64,000 nt of DNA. Source: Sipunculus nudus (Eukaryota; Annelida; Sipuncula; Golfingiida; Sipunculidae). Of the stretch, positions 37,406 to 50,122 are shown piece by piece. The notes beneath the pieces were generated by a model. The model searched no databases, was not told the origin of the DNA, and saw only the letters and a list, made by a program, of their open reading frames with translations. Where the stretch lies: positions 44,578,840 to 44,642,839 of the forward strand of contig CM049322.1 of assembly GCA_026874595.1 (NCBI GenBank). The letters are read 5' to 3'. The position numbers and the translations under genes were made by a program. The stretch's first letter is position 1; each line of letters opens with the position of its first letter.

Positions 37406-39449
37406 TTACTGTTTGTTTCCTTTACCATGGCCCTATTTTAGTAAATATTATTAATGGGCTTGTATATTCATATGCATTTTCTATCTCGTTCACACAGCTC
37501 GGGTAAGGTGTAATACTACTTTTGGCTGCCATCTATGTTTAAAAGGTAGAAAATGTGGCAATGTTTATTATAGTTAAACATAATATACTTATTGGTGCGC
37601 TTCAGTTTTTCTTGCGAGATTATACTCATACAAGGTTAGCGCAAACAAAATCCTGAACGACTTTATTTTCAGGCATATTAATATCCGGGTCAGCAAGATT
37701 GTCTGTATCCAAAGTTATATCTTGAATTATAAAAAAAAAAAAATCCGTTAATAAGTAGGCGTAACGTTTTTAATGGTTAGCAAAGTATATCCTGAATAAA
37801 CAATAAACCCGGTTATGATATATTTTAAATGGGTGGCCTTAATAAAACTAAAACATTTGAATATGCCCTGTGTCTGATCAGGTAATATCATATGTTCAAT
37901 GAACGATACAAAAATAAAAGCACAGCAATTTGAAACTGCAGTGTTCGTGATATGGCCAGTACACTTGAATATACTTGGTATTTGATGATACTCCCAACGT
38001 ATTCTGAATGTCTTATATCTGACATGGACACAACAAGTTCTGGATCTACACTGTATCTGATAAATCTACAACATTCAATGTTTCAAATAAAGCTAGTTAT
38101 TTTTTTTTCCTGGAGCTACATAACATCTGATCATAGCAGATTAAATTCCAAACGAACAGTTCATAACACAGCCACAAATGTCCACAGTGAACAAACAATT
38201 TTCAAAATATGCATACAAACGTTTTTAATTGTACAATGTATATGGAAAAAAAGGTGGCTCATTTCCCCAACTTGATTGAGTCAAACTATTTCCGCCACAT
38301 GTCCTTGATGCATAGTTTGTCTGGTAAGAGCATGTACTATCGATAATACCCAGTTTATCTTATAAGCCGCATCATATTTTTACATATACATATTGTCCGA
38401 TAAGTAAGCAACATGTCCTTGATATAATGTAGATGATAGAAAAGGTAGTACTTTATAGTGAGACCCCCTCTACTTTAATTCATCTGTGCTGCTATTCCCT
38501 AGGTTAATGCTGTTCAGTTCTATTAAATATTTTATTATAATGCCTGTAGCGTTACTATTATAGTGGGGCCCTAAATTACTTATTGTGTAAATATTATTAG
38601 ATATGAATTATATGCTTACGTCACATATGGCTTTATTATTCAATATTAATTATATGCTTGTATGACATATATTCACATTTATTCGCTATATAAAGCCTGT
38701 GTTAATAGATCAAATGATTTATTTTTACCAGAAGTATTATGGATAACTGCATTGATGGTTTCAATTTAAAATGTTAAAGGGAATCAACGAAAAATCCATG
38801 AAAATGGCGTTTTTTTCCTGGCAGTCTGAGACGCGATACAAATATATGTGACAAGTAAATGTGTAATATAGTAACATAATATGAAATAAAACAGAAAGCA
38901 ATGAAGTGTTCCTTGAATGGATTTTGAAGCGAGTCTGATGCAATGTACTCCATGGTTCATTTCTTTTCAATGCTGTTGGTCACCATAAGCGAAAAAATAA
39001 ATTCGCAAGAAATTTTCTACATTGAGGAAACAAGACGCCAAAAATGTATCAGTGATCAAGCTATTCAGCTGTATCTCAATCACGTCTTGTTTGGCGCCTA
39101 TATGAAAAGCTATATCCGTTCTAACCAGTTCAGTAAATTATATAAATTCCTGTTAATGATCCCCTCTACGATATGTCAAGATATGGTGATTTCCTGATAA
39201 TTTATCCAGGTGTTTACGCAGTAATCCAATAATATGATTCACTTGTTTATACGCCTTCTGGCGTCTTGAAAGAGCAGATATAGCAAATTGTCAATAATGA
39301 CAAGGATTAATGGGCCTTTTAAAATTAAAAATGCGTTTATGTTTCTGTAACTAGATCAATAGGATCAACGAAATCGTCAAACGCCCAATTTCCCTCCCTT
39401 GTTGGTTGGTGATAGTCATCGCGTCCAGAAAGATTCTTCGCTTTCTGCT
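37406..39449. other. non-coding stretch
   Basis: No supportable gene. At about 38605-38680 two neighbouring segments share AATTATATGCTT, a short local duplication. An open stretch at 38943-39197 begins with a leader-like hydrophobic run (MVHFFSMLLVTI), but no domain or splice context supports it. Confidence 0.45.
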
Positions 39450-39697
39450 CTATGTCTCTAACAGGTAAACCGTATTGACTGATACCCATACAAAGATTGA
39501 TAGAGTACACATGTCTTGATCATCATATTGCAGAAAAGCGCTGGTCATCTGAAAGCGGCGTAATACTTTATCCCACAACATGACCAACAGTGGCGTACCG
39601 AAGACCACAGGAATATACATTATAGAAATGTACAAGATAGTCACAGGGATATATGACAATGATGTGACCAAGGGACCACTCCATGTTAACGATAGGC
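39450..39697 (-). CDS. possible membrane-protein terminal exon, unrecognised
   Basis: After a catttttag acceptor the frame is open for 81 codons to TAG, entering in phase 1. It contains one long hydrophobic segment (YIPVTILYISIMYIPVVFGT) followed by a basic/charged stretch (WDKVLRRFQ), as expected for a single membrane span and short tail. I do not recognise a family. No upstream partner exon was identified; chance is a real possibility. Confidence 0.22.
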
Positions 39698-40563
39698 CTA
39701 AAAATGAAACAAGAGGACTTAAATATAAATTTTACAAGAAAAAATATCTCGGATAAAAATTTAGAAATATGCTTTCTTCGGCAGAGCAGTAGATTACTAG
39801 GTCTACCTAGCCATATCATCGATTCTACAAATTTAAATATTTTCAAAAGATGACTAGACAAATTCTAGAACAAGCAAAGTGTATACGATTATAAAGCCAC
39901 ACCTTAGCTATTTATGTGCAAACAGCTAATATGAAAAGAAAAGGACAAAAATAGACGTGTTTGCATCAGATGCGCTCAAAGACATAGATCAGGCATAACT
40001 AAACCTATTAACCTATGAATGATCATTATGCCTGTTTCTAAATTATATATATATATATATAAATATACAATGCCTCACATGGTTCACAATCCTTGTTATG
40101 GTTTATCATATAACTCCTACGGGACCATAGATATATATCATGTCTCACATAATTTACACTCCTTCTACTGGCTTATTAATCAAAGTATTCGTCACCAGAA
40201 GGATTAAGACCAATGATAAAGTGGTAACGCTGCTGCAAACACTGTTCCATAATGCCGGAACCAGTTACTGAGATTAGACATATTTAGTCTTTATCCGGCT
40301 GCATGGCAACGAAACCCTGCAAACATTGCTAAAGAAAATTGCGGTTTTACACATAGGAGGAATTGTAAGACAAATGCATCGTATAACACGGGATAAAGAA
40401 CTGGGCATATTTCAGGCCCAAAAGCCCTCTTGTTCGTCTCAAAAGCAAGGGAACTAATGGGAACTGACTACATGTAAATGGTTGTGTAACTTTTCAGCTC
40501 TCTGGTAATAACTGTTATCAGGTGATAAAAAAATATTGATAATAGAAGCAATATCACCATTAC
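39698..40563. other. non-coding stretch
   Basis: The expected C-terminal half exon of the lectin-like relic that follows was searched for here by eye (YW, WND and ICE motifs on the minus strand) and not found. Confidence 0.4.
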
Positions 40564-40685
40564 CGTTCTTTGTCTTGTATTTAATTACTGCCTTAACGTT
40601 TGTTTGTTCTTCTGGTAACTCAATGCTGACCAAAGCACCACTTCTCTTCTTGAATTCAACCTTTGCATCTTCCAGTTGAATATTT
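40564..40685 (-). pseudogene. C-type-lectin-like exon (first half of domain)
   Basis: Between a cctcttatacag acceptor and a gtaatg donor the exon reads NIQLEDAKVEFKKRSGALVS followed by IELPEEQTNVKAVI. This fits the W..A...C...G..LVxI...E pattern of the first half of a C-type lectin domain, with Leu for the Trp and Phe for the cysteine. It ends in phase 1 like the matching exon of the 16 kb lectin. The acceptor phase does not agree with the exon proposed at 41246, so the gene may be decayed. Confidence 0.5.
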
Positions 40686-41245
40686 CTGTATAAGAGGAAG
40701 AGACACAATAAATTCTGACCAAACTGGCTACCATAAAATATTATACAAGAACTTCATAGAAGTTAAGGGAGGATACGTAAGATCCATAAGGCATTTTATA
40801 ATGATAACCAAAAAACGGAAACGTATTTTCATTATTTTCAGACTCCAATCTGGTCGCATGCAGTTTTATATGGTGGATTTTCTTAACGTAGCGGGGTACT
40901 TTAAAGTGACACGATAATGTTGAGGAATATGTTTTTATCAATCTGAAAAGTCAGACAATTAATTACCCGTGATATATGTTTATTTTTATAGGCTGGATAA
41001 ATACTTTATTGTATATTATTAGCACTGCAGTGTCATATGGTTTTCTTTTGATTAAACACTAGCAGTTATTTTTTGTCCAGAGAAATTTAGTCATGTTTAT
41101 TAATATTGCTTAATGAACACTTTGAATAAGAATGACACCATAGTGAACAAAAAAAGAAGTATTCATATCCGTTTAACTGTAACAAAATACCCTATAAATA
41201 GAGCATGTAAGAGTTATAAATATGTAAACCATTTGTAATACATAC

Positions 41246-41340
41246 ATCAAGGATGACGTAACAGGACTCTGTTCCAGCACCTCCTGTGTATTGGCCATGT
41301 ACAACTGAGTCGGGTACATCAGTGCGTTTCGCGCTGTGCT
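41246..41340 (-). pseudogene. possible lectin linker exon
   Basis: After a ctcatctttcag acceptor the frame reads HSAKRTDVPDSVVHGQYTGG then AGTESCYVILD at a gtatgt donor. SCYVILD matches the SCYKLIQ start of the lectin domain in the 16 kb gene, and the distance to the next exon suits the fold. However, the join to 40685 is out of frame, and the join to the PAN-like exon at 42166 would create TAG. Confidence 0.4.
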
Positions 41341-42165
41341 CTGAAAGATGAGAGCATGTGCGCGTAAAATAAACAAAATATCATTAAAACTGATACTATA
41401 ATGAATCAGTGAATTTGTTTCGCAATATCTGCAATAGTATATTTCTGACTGGACATCTGGATTTATACAGCAAATTGTAATCGGTTATATCTCTCTCATC
41501 AATTATCTACATCCTCTGAACAACAGTCGGGGTGAATATATTCAAGAAGCATTAATCGTCATTTTTTTTCAGTACAGAATAAACCTATCCGTAGCAAGTC
41601 ACAAATCGGAGGTCAGGTGTAGGTACTGCACCTGCGATACGACGCATATGTCTAGTAGTCTCATTAATTGTTCCAATCACACCGACAATTGAATATATAA
41701 ACCCCGCCACAATAATTATTTATGGCAGATGCTTTAAAGTTTTATCATATGAAAAAGTACTGGAAATATTATGCACTAGCTACCCTTTCTATTCCCTAGG
41801 CGTAGCGTGGGTGAAGTTACCTTGAAAGGAATCTGTATTAGACAAATAATGCGAAGTTTGACAATTTAAACTAATAACATCAGCGTCTTTACCGATAAAT
41901 TTTAGAGATAAATTTCTTTTTCTAACTGATGACGGTAACTAATGAAAAGTCGTGCGCGTTCTGTTAAATTTTATGTTCTATCCTGCGCATTTACCCTATA
42001 GCTTAAAAAGGTATTGACAGGTTATTCCTTTTAAAAATTGCAGACTTAACGAATTCCGATTTAACATGGCCTTGTTTTTTATCGTTATAAATCTACTAAT
42101 CATAAGCCAACAGAGCCAGGCTTTATCTGAAGGTGTCTCTAGTAGGCTGGTAAGAAAAGACTCAC

Positions 42166-42410
42166 ATTGCATCAGGCTGTATGCTGCCGCTCTTAGGTGA
42201 GGTTCGAAACACTCAATCGCTCTTATTGCATCTTCACAGATTCCATCATTGTACAAAGTCGCACCTGCACATGTAGGTCTTTTAAGGCAGTGGGTTAAAC
42301 ACCTCAGGGATTGCAAGAAAGTTAGAGAGACATGTAGCCAGTCTGAATCCGATGTCATTGCTTTACTCTCCAAGTTTCCTTCATACCAGATCACATTCGA
42401 ATTTTCAGAG
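42166..42410 (-). pseudogene. PAN/apple-like exon of a second lectin-type gene
   Basis: The frame reads NVIWYEGNLESKAMTSDSDW, then SLTFLQSLRCLTHCLKRPTC, then AGATLYNDGICEDA and IECFEPHLRAAA, ending at a gtgagt donor in phase 1. The CLxxC, PxC, NDGxC spacing resembles PAN/apple modules and the exon in the 17 kb lectin. The 5' border is uncertain: none of the nearby AGs has a good pyrimidine tract. The open frame itself is intact. Confidence 0.5.
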
Positions 42411-42909
42411 CTGACGCCTTCATGGGATTATATAATAACTGTCTCTTTAGCGAATATAGCAAAACATTTATATGTTGGTTATAAAAAAAATGAAACAAAC
42501 ATGTAAAGGACTTTTTGAATATGTTTAATATTATGGTACTTCTCAGCTATCGTTTACCTCAAAATAAAACTCCATTTATATATTTATTTCATCTACTCTA
42601 AACTGAAAAGAAAAGCATATGTAGTTTTTGCCGAGGTTGTTGACCATAATCTATTAAATTGAAGTTGCTTTTAAATAATCTTTATATGTATTCCTCCCAA
42701 GAATAATTATTCACCGATCTCTTATAATGTGACAAAGGAAATTCATATAAATGTACTTTTTGCTGATAATGTGATCTTAAATTACCTAAAATAACCTACA
42801 AGTCCGTATGGCTGATCTTAACATCTTTATTCTTTTTCCAAGAATGATTATGTATGTATTTACAATGTTATCGGGTCAAAAATATATTTTTATTTTACAC
42901 TTGACTCAC

Positions 42910-42946
42910 CTGTGAAAATTCAAAGAACAAGCAAAATTAAGATCAT
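42910..42946 (-). pseudogene. possible leader exon with in-frame TGA
   Basis: ATG starts MILILLVL, then TGA, then IFT and one base at a perfect gtgagt donor (phase 1). Apart from the TGA it looks like a secretory leader. It sits at the expected place upstream of the PAN-like exon. It could equally be chance. Confidence 0.2.
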
Positions 42947-44968
42947 AGTTTGTTACTTCATCTGATGTGTTTCATTGAAATTGTTAGTGTGATGCAGACA
43001 CTGCAATTTTACTGGGTTGGTACTCTACATCAGTAATGTCAGTCTAATTGTGGGAACTGCAAACACCACGATCAAGTCGGAAGGACAATATGAAAAGTAG
43101 GACATCTAAAAATAGTATCTAAAAGTCTTACTTACTGCTTTATTTATTTGAATCAGTTATAATTAATCTTACCGCAGGCAAGGACAGTCGTCGAAATGTA
43201 CTTTTAGCTGAAATACGGTTAATATGAAGATAATTTAACCCACATCAGAAAATGCCTGACACACCAGCTTCAGTTTCTATTATAAGTGTGAAAAAAAGAC
43301 AATATCCTACGTTATTATTTTGTTTTTATTCTCTGTAAACCTTTTACGCATTTCAAATTATTGACAAAGCTCCTCCCTAAGTGCCAGTTTAATAGTGACC
43401 AAAATGTGGTTTGCTATTTTTTTTTTTTTTTTTTTTTATGAAATCAGCGAATGAAGAAAAAATTGTCTGTCATGCATTTTACTTTAACACAATGTCAGAG
43501 ACAAACTAACTATATCAAAATTGAAAACATGACACAAGGCCATCAAAGAAACTACTCTCAACTCATAAAAGCACCATACATAATGCGAATCTAACGTAAA
43601 AGAAAGATAATCGGTTGCATTTTTTTGCATTTTCGAACAAATTTTTTTTGTATTTTACGGAAATGTTTGTACCTGTTGTCCCAAGGGAATGCAAATCCTT
43701 TTGAATTTATTTACGGGGAATGACTTCTCCCATAGAAAGACTGGTATTGATATGCCCATTCAAGGCCAATGTACCAATGCAAATAAAAAGGCGCATGTGT
43801 ATTTGAAGGACATCAATCGAATCCTTAATATCCTGTAAATTGACGGTTTTAAAGAGCTATACCTGTGCAGAAATGTAGCTGGTATTTCGTATTGATTTAA
43901 GCATTTCATGCGTACATCTAAATCCAGACATCTATAGCTATGCATATAGATGCAGGATGCCTATAGGATGAAAGTTAAACACAAAAAAAAAAATAATTCG
44001 AACGGGATTTTTTTCTTCTAAAGCGAGATGAGCACCTAATTAAACATTCAATAAAAAAAAGGAATATTTTACCAAGCTCTCTTTTAAGACCAGGGATAAT
44101 TCAGGCGCATATCAATAAGTAAGATTAAAGCGAATTGTTATCGAAATTTCACCTTTTCGCATTTTGAAATTCCTTTGTGTTACACAAAACTGTCACTATT
44201 TTGAAACTATTTATTAATCTGTGGCATAATGTGGACCAAAAAGGAGATAATATAACTTGACAAACAGTTTTCAGTTTTTATAAGTATTCTTTATTATATC
44301 TATTTTATATATTCCTTAAAATATTGGGACTTAGAAATATGGCTATAAAATATGTAAATAAATATCACTTCCTATTATCAGTCTTTACCCCATCCCCCAC
44401 CCCCTCCAATCCTTCCCAACTCCAAATTACACCATCCATACGAGATGTCATTCAGGTACGTGTTAACGGTAAGATACATACCACAAACAGACCCCTCCAG
44501 TCCCATAAAAAAAACATGCTGCAAATTGTTGAATTAGCTGAACAGTTGACATACGATTTTTCTTTTTATCTATAAACGGTTCTTGCATTAATAACTGTCC
44601 AAACGTACGTGCATTTATTAAAATGCAGATGAACCTAAAAAAACAATATTCCTTCTGTTTACCTTTTCATAAAAACTCACACACCCTCACACACGCACAC
44701 ACATGTATATAGAAGCTGATAAACCCAATAACCGGGCTTTTTTGGGTTTATGGATGTATTAAATGAGATAAAGAATGTTGGCTCAATATTTTCTTAATTC
44801 TAAAGTTAAAAACAAATATAGATTTCCAATGGGATACTGTCCCAATGTGATATGCACAAACATACGTTTGATTTACATTGGGGCGCTGAACTCGTGGCAA
44901 GAAACTCATACAACAGTATTTTACCTTGAAGACCCTGTCAGACCGGATTTTAGAAGATCTGTGACTTG
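42947..44968. other. non-coding stretch
   Basis: Long T run at about 43420-43437. No gene recognised. Confidence 0.5.
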
Positions 44969-45330
44969 TTAACCATGCGCGAAGCGAGGGTTATTGTTTT
45001 CGATTCTGTGTGTTTGTATGTACGTATGTATGTCCGGACGATATCTGGAGACGGTATAACGGATGCTATTGAAATTAATCATATAGGCTGGTGTTCTGAA
45101 AGTGTTGATAAAGTTCAATATTGATGTTATTTCAAGGCTAAAAAACCTCAGAATGGATGTTTTATGGGGTTTTATAGCACATTTTAATACTTGCACTTGT
45201 TGCATGTGACCATACGGCCATCTTTCGAGCGTGATCCGTTACGTCACAGGCGACAATGATGTCACGCCACGTGCCATTTCCCTGAATGGTGTCTGTAAAC
45301 CGATGTACATCAGGGGGGGGGGGGGGGGTT
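44969..45330. repeat. possible dispersed repeat ending in a G run
   Basis: Starts AACCATGCGCGAAGCGAGGG and shows a change to higher GC, with GTATGTACGTATGTATGT and a CpG-rich part (TTACGTCACAGGCGAC), ending in 16 G at 45313-45328. Composition unlike its surroundings suggests an inserted element; no second copy is visible in this window. Confidence 0.35.
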
Positions 45331-47080
45331 GTTGTTCGTCATGTTTATAGGCAAGTACAGTAAAACCACAATGTCAGGGGGTATTTTTCAAAATATTCAC
45401 ATAAAACGTTAACCAGGAATAACACAAGCAGCTGGTTCATTAAAATTCCATACTACTATCTTCTGCGCAGGTTCTGCGTCCCGATATCGGACGCTTTTTT
45501 AATAAAATATATTATAATTAATGTTAGACTATATAGGATGGACTGATGTTAGGAAGATAGGAGAAATGAATTAAATGTATGTCATAAGGCAAGGAAATTG
45601 TTCCTTAAGAAAACAATGGGGACATGCAAATATCGTTTTTCACAAAAGCGGAACTTGGAGAGGTCCAGGGTTTCAGACCTTGTTTTCCCGTGATCTGATC
45701 CCATTCTCCACACAGACGGTCTATCTATGGATGTCAGGGATAAACTTCCTGCCCACATACATTCATACATGAAACACGCTTTTATCCCGGAAAACCTGTT
45801 GGGTGTAAATTATAAAAAAAATTTAAAATATTTAAAATTGGAGCAAATATATACACCGAGTATGCGTCGACAACATCCAAAAATAACCGACAAAAGGTAT
45901 TTGTCCGTGAAATATTTTACAAATAAATAAACGTGGATCTGTAACATCCGTGACGCGGTATATAAACATAAACTTATGCACGTGCTTACGTACAAACTTT
46001 ACGTGATACAACTGTTTCCAGAATTGTTAAAGATTTGTAAAATGCAAGGTCATAATGCAGCGACACTTGTTGTGGCCATTTCAACTTTATGCAAAAGAAT
46101 ACCTGGATGAATTGGTGGATTAACAATCATTGCATGCTGACATAAGAAATGAATGCCAAAGTTTGGTATCATATTAATTTATTTAATTCTGCAAATCATT
46201 AATATTTGAGGAACTTTGTAACATATATTTGTTTGTTTACGACTCATGTTGTTTACGGATTCAAATTAAAGCCTATTTTTATGACAAAGTGACATTTTTA
46301 TTAATTGGCAAAACGTGTTTTTTGTGTATGTGTTTGGCGGCAAGACGTCATTTCCCGCTCCCTTTGGTTAAAAATATGTGTTGGACTGGAAGGACTTTTT
46401 TACATTGTATTCCAAAACAATGTATACGCCAACTGTCTCTACATACATACACAAGCCCGCGCGCACATCCACGCACAGATAACAAATCTTACCTGCAAAT
46501 AAAACAAAGGGACAGGTTTATAGTCTGCTATTTCCACCAATGTCAGTCTCAGCTGAATTTTACACTTTGCCTTCCTATTTTTTTCGGGCCTGTTCGTTCT
46601 TGTTGCTTTTCTTGTCTCATTTGGGAGCGTACAGCCAAGCAGCCATACTAGGCGCTTAAAGCTTATTCGTTTTACCCTTGTTGTCGCCCATGACCAGTAC
46701 CCATTCACTCCTGGTTTGAGAGAGCGCACCCTGGTGGTAAAGACTTTCACTCAAAATCTTAGTGCAGACGGTGGACTGAGACCACACCCCCGCACCTTGA
46801 AACTAAGGAAACAACTCCTCAACCTGAACATTAAATTGAGCAACCGTTAATTAAACGTAATTTAATTTATATTTAGTTTAAATAATAGGAGAAACTGGGA
46901 GAAACTGTTTTTGAAATCTTCATTCATTCGGGGGGGGGGGGGGGGGGGTACCTAGCTTTATTATGTCCCTCGGTGTTTGGTTGAAAGCCATAATTGATAG
47001 GGTTACAAGTCTAGGGGTTGCATGGCACAGCTAGTTTTCTCAGGTGTCTTTCTTTTCAATCCTGTGTTTTCTCTTTCTCT

Positions 47081-47125
<45 letters not shown>

Positions 47126-47473
47126 TCTTTGAATCATGAAACCGTCTCATATCCCAGAGCATATCATATATGTCTCAAATAAAACAATAAAGGTCATAGT
47201 CAGCTGAAGAAGCAATTTAATAAATGATACATGTTTACTGTGTATTTGAATCTTCGAGCAAGATTTTTTATGCATGCAATGCATAAGGTTTAATGTCAGG
47301 CACAGGCAACATCAGAAGTATTAATGTCTTAAACCTTGTTTCATTGTCTTAGGTTTAAATAAATAAAATACCCGATAAATAAAAGAAATTCACAAATCTA
47401 AACATATGCATAGAATTCCAAGTTATTTTCATCGGCATCATTCATATGATTTCGTCGATGTGACTCTCAAGCA
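45331..47473. other. non-coding stretch; 3' flank of the five-repeat gene
   Basis: Contains 19 G at 46930-46948 and a CT tract at about 47080-47120. ATTAAA signals on the minus strand at 47289-47294 and 47216-47221 could end the galaxin-like transcript. No other gene recognised. Confidence 0.5.
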
Positions 47474-47991
47474 TTAACCCCTCCAGAAACCTCCACATGA
47501 CCTTTGAATTCTTCCGTTACAACATTTGTAGAACCTGGCATCGTAACTTCTGGTGCCACAGCAAGCTGGCGAGATTCCACTTCTTCTGTTAATAACTCGA
47601 GAGCAGCAAAGATAGAACCTGGCGTCATAGCCACTTGTGCCGCAACATGACGGGCTCAGTCCGGACCGTCTCTGGATGACGCCAGAACAACACATGTAGA
47701 ACCTGGCGTCATAGTTCCTGTTCCCGCAGCAGGAAGGGCTGAGTCCACTTTTACGTTGGATGGTGCCGCCGCAGCACTGATAGAACCTCGCATCGTAAGC
47801 CCGGGTGCCGCAACAACTCGGGCTAAGTCCAGATCGCCTTTGTATTGTGCCTGCACAGCACATGTAGAACCTGGCGTCGTAACCCCTCCTGCCACAACAA
47901 CTCGGGCTCAGACCACTTCGCCTCTGCAGGACTCCGGAGCAACACATGTAGAACCGTGGATCATAAGTTCTCGATCCGCAACGTGCAGTAC
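47474..47991 (-). CDS. five-repeat galaxin-like gene, exon 2
   Basis: With exon 1 this gives a 194-residue secreted precursor. After the attttcag acceptor: TARCGSRTYDPRFYMCC, then five tandem repeats of 28 residues with consensus CCSGxIQRRSGLSPSCCG followed by xRxYDARFYM, then CCNGRIQRSCGGFWRG and TGA. The mature part has 24 cysteines: 11 CC pairs plus one single cysteine near each end. This is the galaxin design of repeated di-cysteine motifs, cross-linked and secreted, known from skeleton or shell matrix and host-microbe surfaces. The repeats are closer at protein than at DNA level, which suggests selection on the protein. The C-terminus and the single terminal cysteines match the one-repeat gene at 27.7 kb. 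No lesion. Exact role unknown. Confidence 0.88.
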
Positions 47992-48567
47992 CTGAAAATA
48001 TTCAAATTGTACAACTGTAATGATCGTTTATATCTTATTGAGAAATCCTACACAAGGATAGAGAAACTGACCACAAATTAATTATTCAGTTGAAAATTGA
48101 ACTGGACTGACACGGCCTACTTTGCAACCTCAGCAGACTCAATGAAGTCAGAGGGGAAAACAGCTGCTAAGTTACTGACGTTCTGCGATGGAGTGGTGGG
48201 ATATTTTACTCTTCAGTAAGCCTTTTCAGTTGACAAACTCATGCTTTAGAATATATTATAATGAAATATATTGATCTACATTACTCATTTTTATTTATTT
48301 TTTAAATACGATATATAAATATATATATATGTGGGTGTGTGTATATAATTATAAAATTTAGAAAAAAGGTTTTTTTGGCATGAATTCTTACTTTAACGTA
48401 GTTTCGTGCAACCTGATGTTGTACTCATCAGGTAAGACTGTCAACATGTTGCGTGAAACCACGTACTCGTGAAAATGTCTGACAAAATTATTTGTATGAT
48501 TATAAAGCTCTGGTGTCATACTCTAGAGTACTCTAGCACTTGTTATTTTCAGGAAACTAGTAGATTA

Positions 48568-48568
<1 letters not shown>

Positions 48569-48622
<54 letters not shown>

Positions 48623-48645
48623 TAGATAGATAGATAGATAGATAT
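48569..48645. repeat. (TA)n(GATA)n microsatellite
   Basis: TA run followed by about six GATA units, within the galaxin-like intron. Confidence 0.95.
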
Positions 48646-49016
48646 ACGATTATTGGTCGTTAGCTTTCATAATCGATTAAATCGATTGCATTTTTTTCTA
48701 ATATTATGAACATCCAAAGAAGTCATATTTACCTATTAAAATATTTTGATTTTGTCAGAGATATGGGAAAGACTGGGAACAAAACAGCGAACAGCATTAA
48801 AAATTAACCTTTTGCAATGAAAATGTGTCAACGAACCAACAGAAATATGTGATTTGCTTGACGTTGAGTGAAATGTACAAGTTAGAGTCAATATATGAGC
48901 TATGATTCTTTACAGCCGATTTCACGAAGATATAGATTGTAATAAATAATCGATTAATAATCGGTCATCCGTCATTTTTTATCTTTTAATCATCGAATAT
49001 GATCTTACAATCGATT

Positions 49017-49022
49017 ATATAT

Positions 49023-49104
<82 letters not shown>
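49017..49104. repeat. (TA)n microsatellite
   Basis: TA run with single AAAT-type interruption, within the galaxin-like intron. Confidence 0.95.
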
Positions 49105-49108
<4 letters not shown>

Positions 49109-49339
49109 ATTCAGATTCGAACAACAAAATCTGACTTTTTTTTATTTTCGCCTAACCATTAATACCGATGTTTGACTTCTCACCACTGAATGTCATAAAT
49201 GGTCCAAGAAACTATCATCTCTTTCTATGTTTTAATATAAATATATGTATACGTGTTTTACAGTTTTTAAACACTAATAAATTTAATGCATTCAAGAAAA
49301 AATATTGTTTCATAAACTATACGTTATAAAAATACTTAC

Positions 49340-49406
49340 TCCATAACGCCTGCGAACAGACCACAATACAGGCCAGCACTAGAAGTGTAGCGTAGAATCT
49401 TGTCAT
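49340..49406 (-). CDS. five-repeat galaxin-like gene, exon 1 (signal peptide)
   Basis: ATG opens MTRFYATLLVLACIVVCSQA followed by Leu-Trp; cleavage after Ala-20 is likely. The exon ends with one base at gtaagt. At 67 bases and phase 1 it is identical in structure to exon 1 of the one-repeat gene, and both leaders end in VCS(E/Q)A. The 5' UTR is short. Confidence 0.87.
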
Positions 49407-49486
49407 GGTGAAAATATTCTGCCTCTGTGTGACGTAGTAGCGTGGAGTGAGATGTGAGCTCTGCCTGAGACGAAGCCCGAGGCTCC

Positions 49487-49495
49487 TACATATAC
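49487..49495 (-). promoter_or_regulatory. TATA box of the five-repeat galaxin-like gene
   Basis: GTATATGTA on the minus strand, 81 bases before the ATG, would place transcription start near 49460. Confidence 0.55.
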
Positions 49496-50088
49496 CCGGC
49501 TACCCGGATTCATGGTCAGTCAAGCGTGAAACTCATAAATGACCGCTCGTGCACATCACTAGAAACAGGACATACTTTGGAAGTTGTATTATGTGCTTCT
49601 GATGAAACCGGACTTTCTCGAAGATCCGACATGTTGTTTCATTGGCGCAGAGAGAGAGAGAGATAGAGAGAGAGCTATGTCTAAGCTCATGTAAAACGAT
49701 CAGAGTACTTGAAGGTATGTGGACCCCACTCGTCTAAATAAACATAAGACTCAATTAAACTAGAGTGGGACTATTAGAGCGCATTACTCCGCCTTTGCTA
49801 AACAACACCTTTTTTATCATCCCTGCAGGGATTTCACTTAGTCCTATATTGATTACATTTTTAAAAGAACAGTCATGAAATTCCTGTCACTGATAACCCC
49901 AGATCTGGGACTCATTTCAATACAAAGCATTGCACATTGAGTAATTAATAATTTGTTGTATTGACAATTATACATTTCTACAGTTTGATCATGCAAATAT
50001 TATATTTTTTTCATTTTTTTTCATTTTGAACATTGTAAAATATAAATATATATATATTGTCAATATATATTTATATATATATATGTAT

Positions 50089-50122
<34 letters not shown>

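Larger units (their letters stand above)
47992..49339 (-). other. intron of the five-repeat galaxin-like gene
   Basis: A 1348-base phase-1 intron with gtaagt donor. It carries TA/GATA microsatellites at 48569-48645 and 49017-49104. Confidence 0.8.

Noticed and set aside
37133-37454. Two overlapping open frames of 70-75 codons
   Set aside because: They are products of the 31-bp minisatellite; the unit length shifts the frame each copy.
47656-48081. Plus- and minus-strand open frames across the five-repeat gene
   Set aside because: They are frame shadows of the galaxin-like exon; the repeat structure keeps them open.
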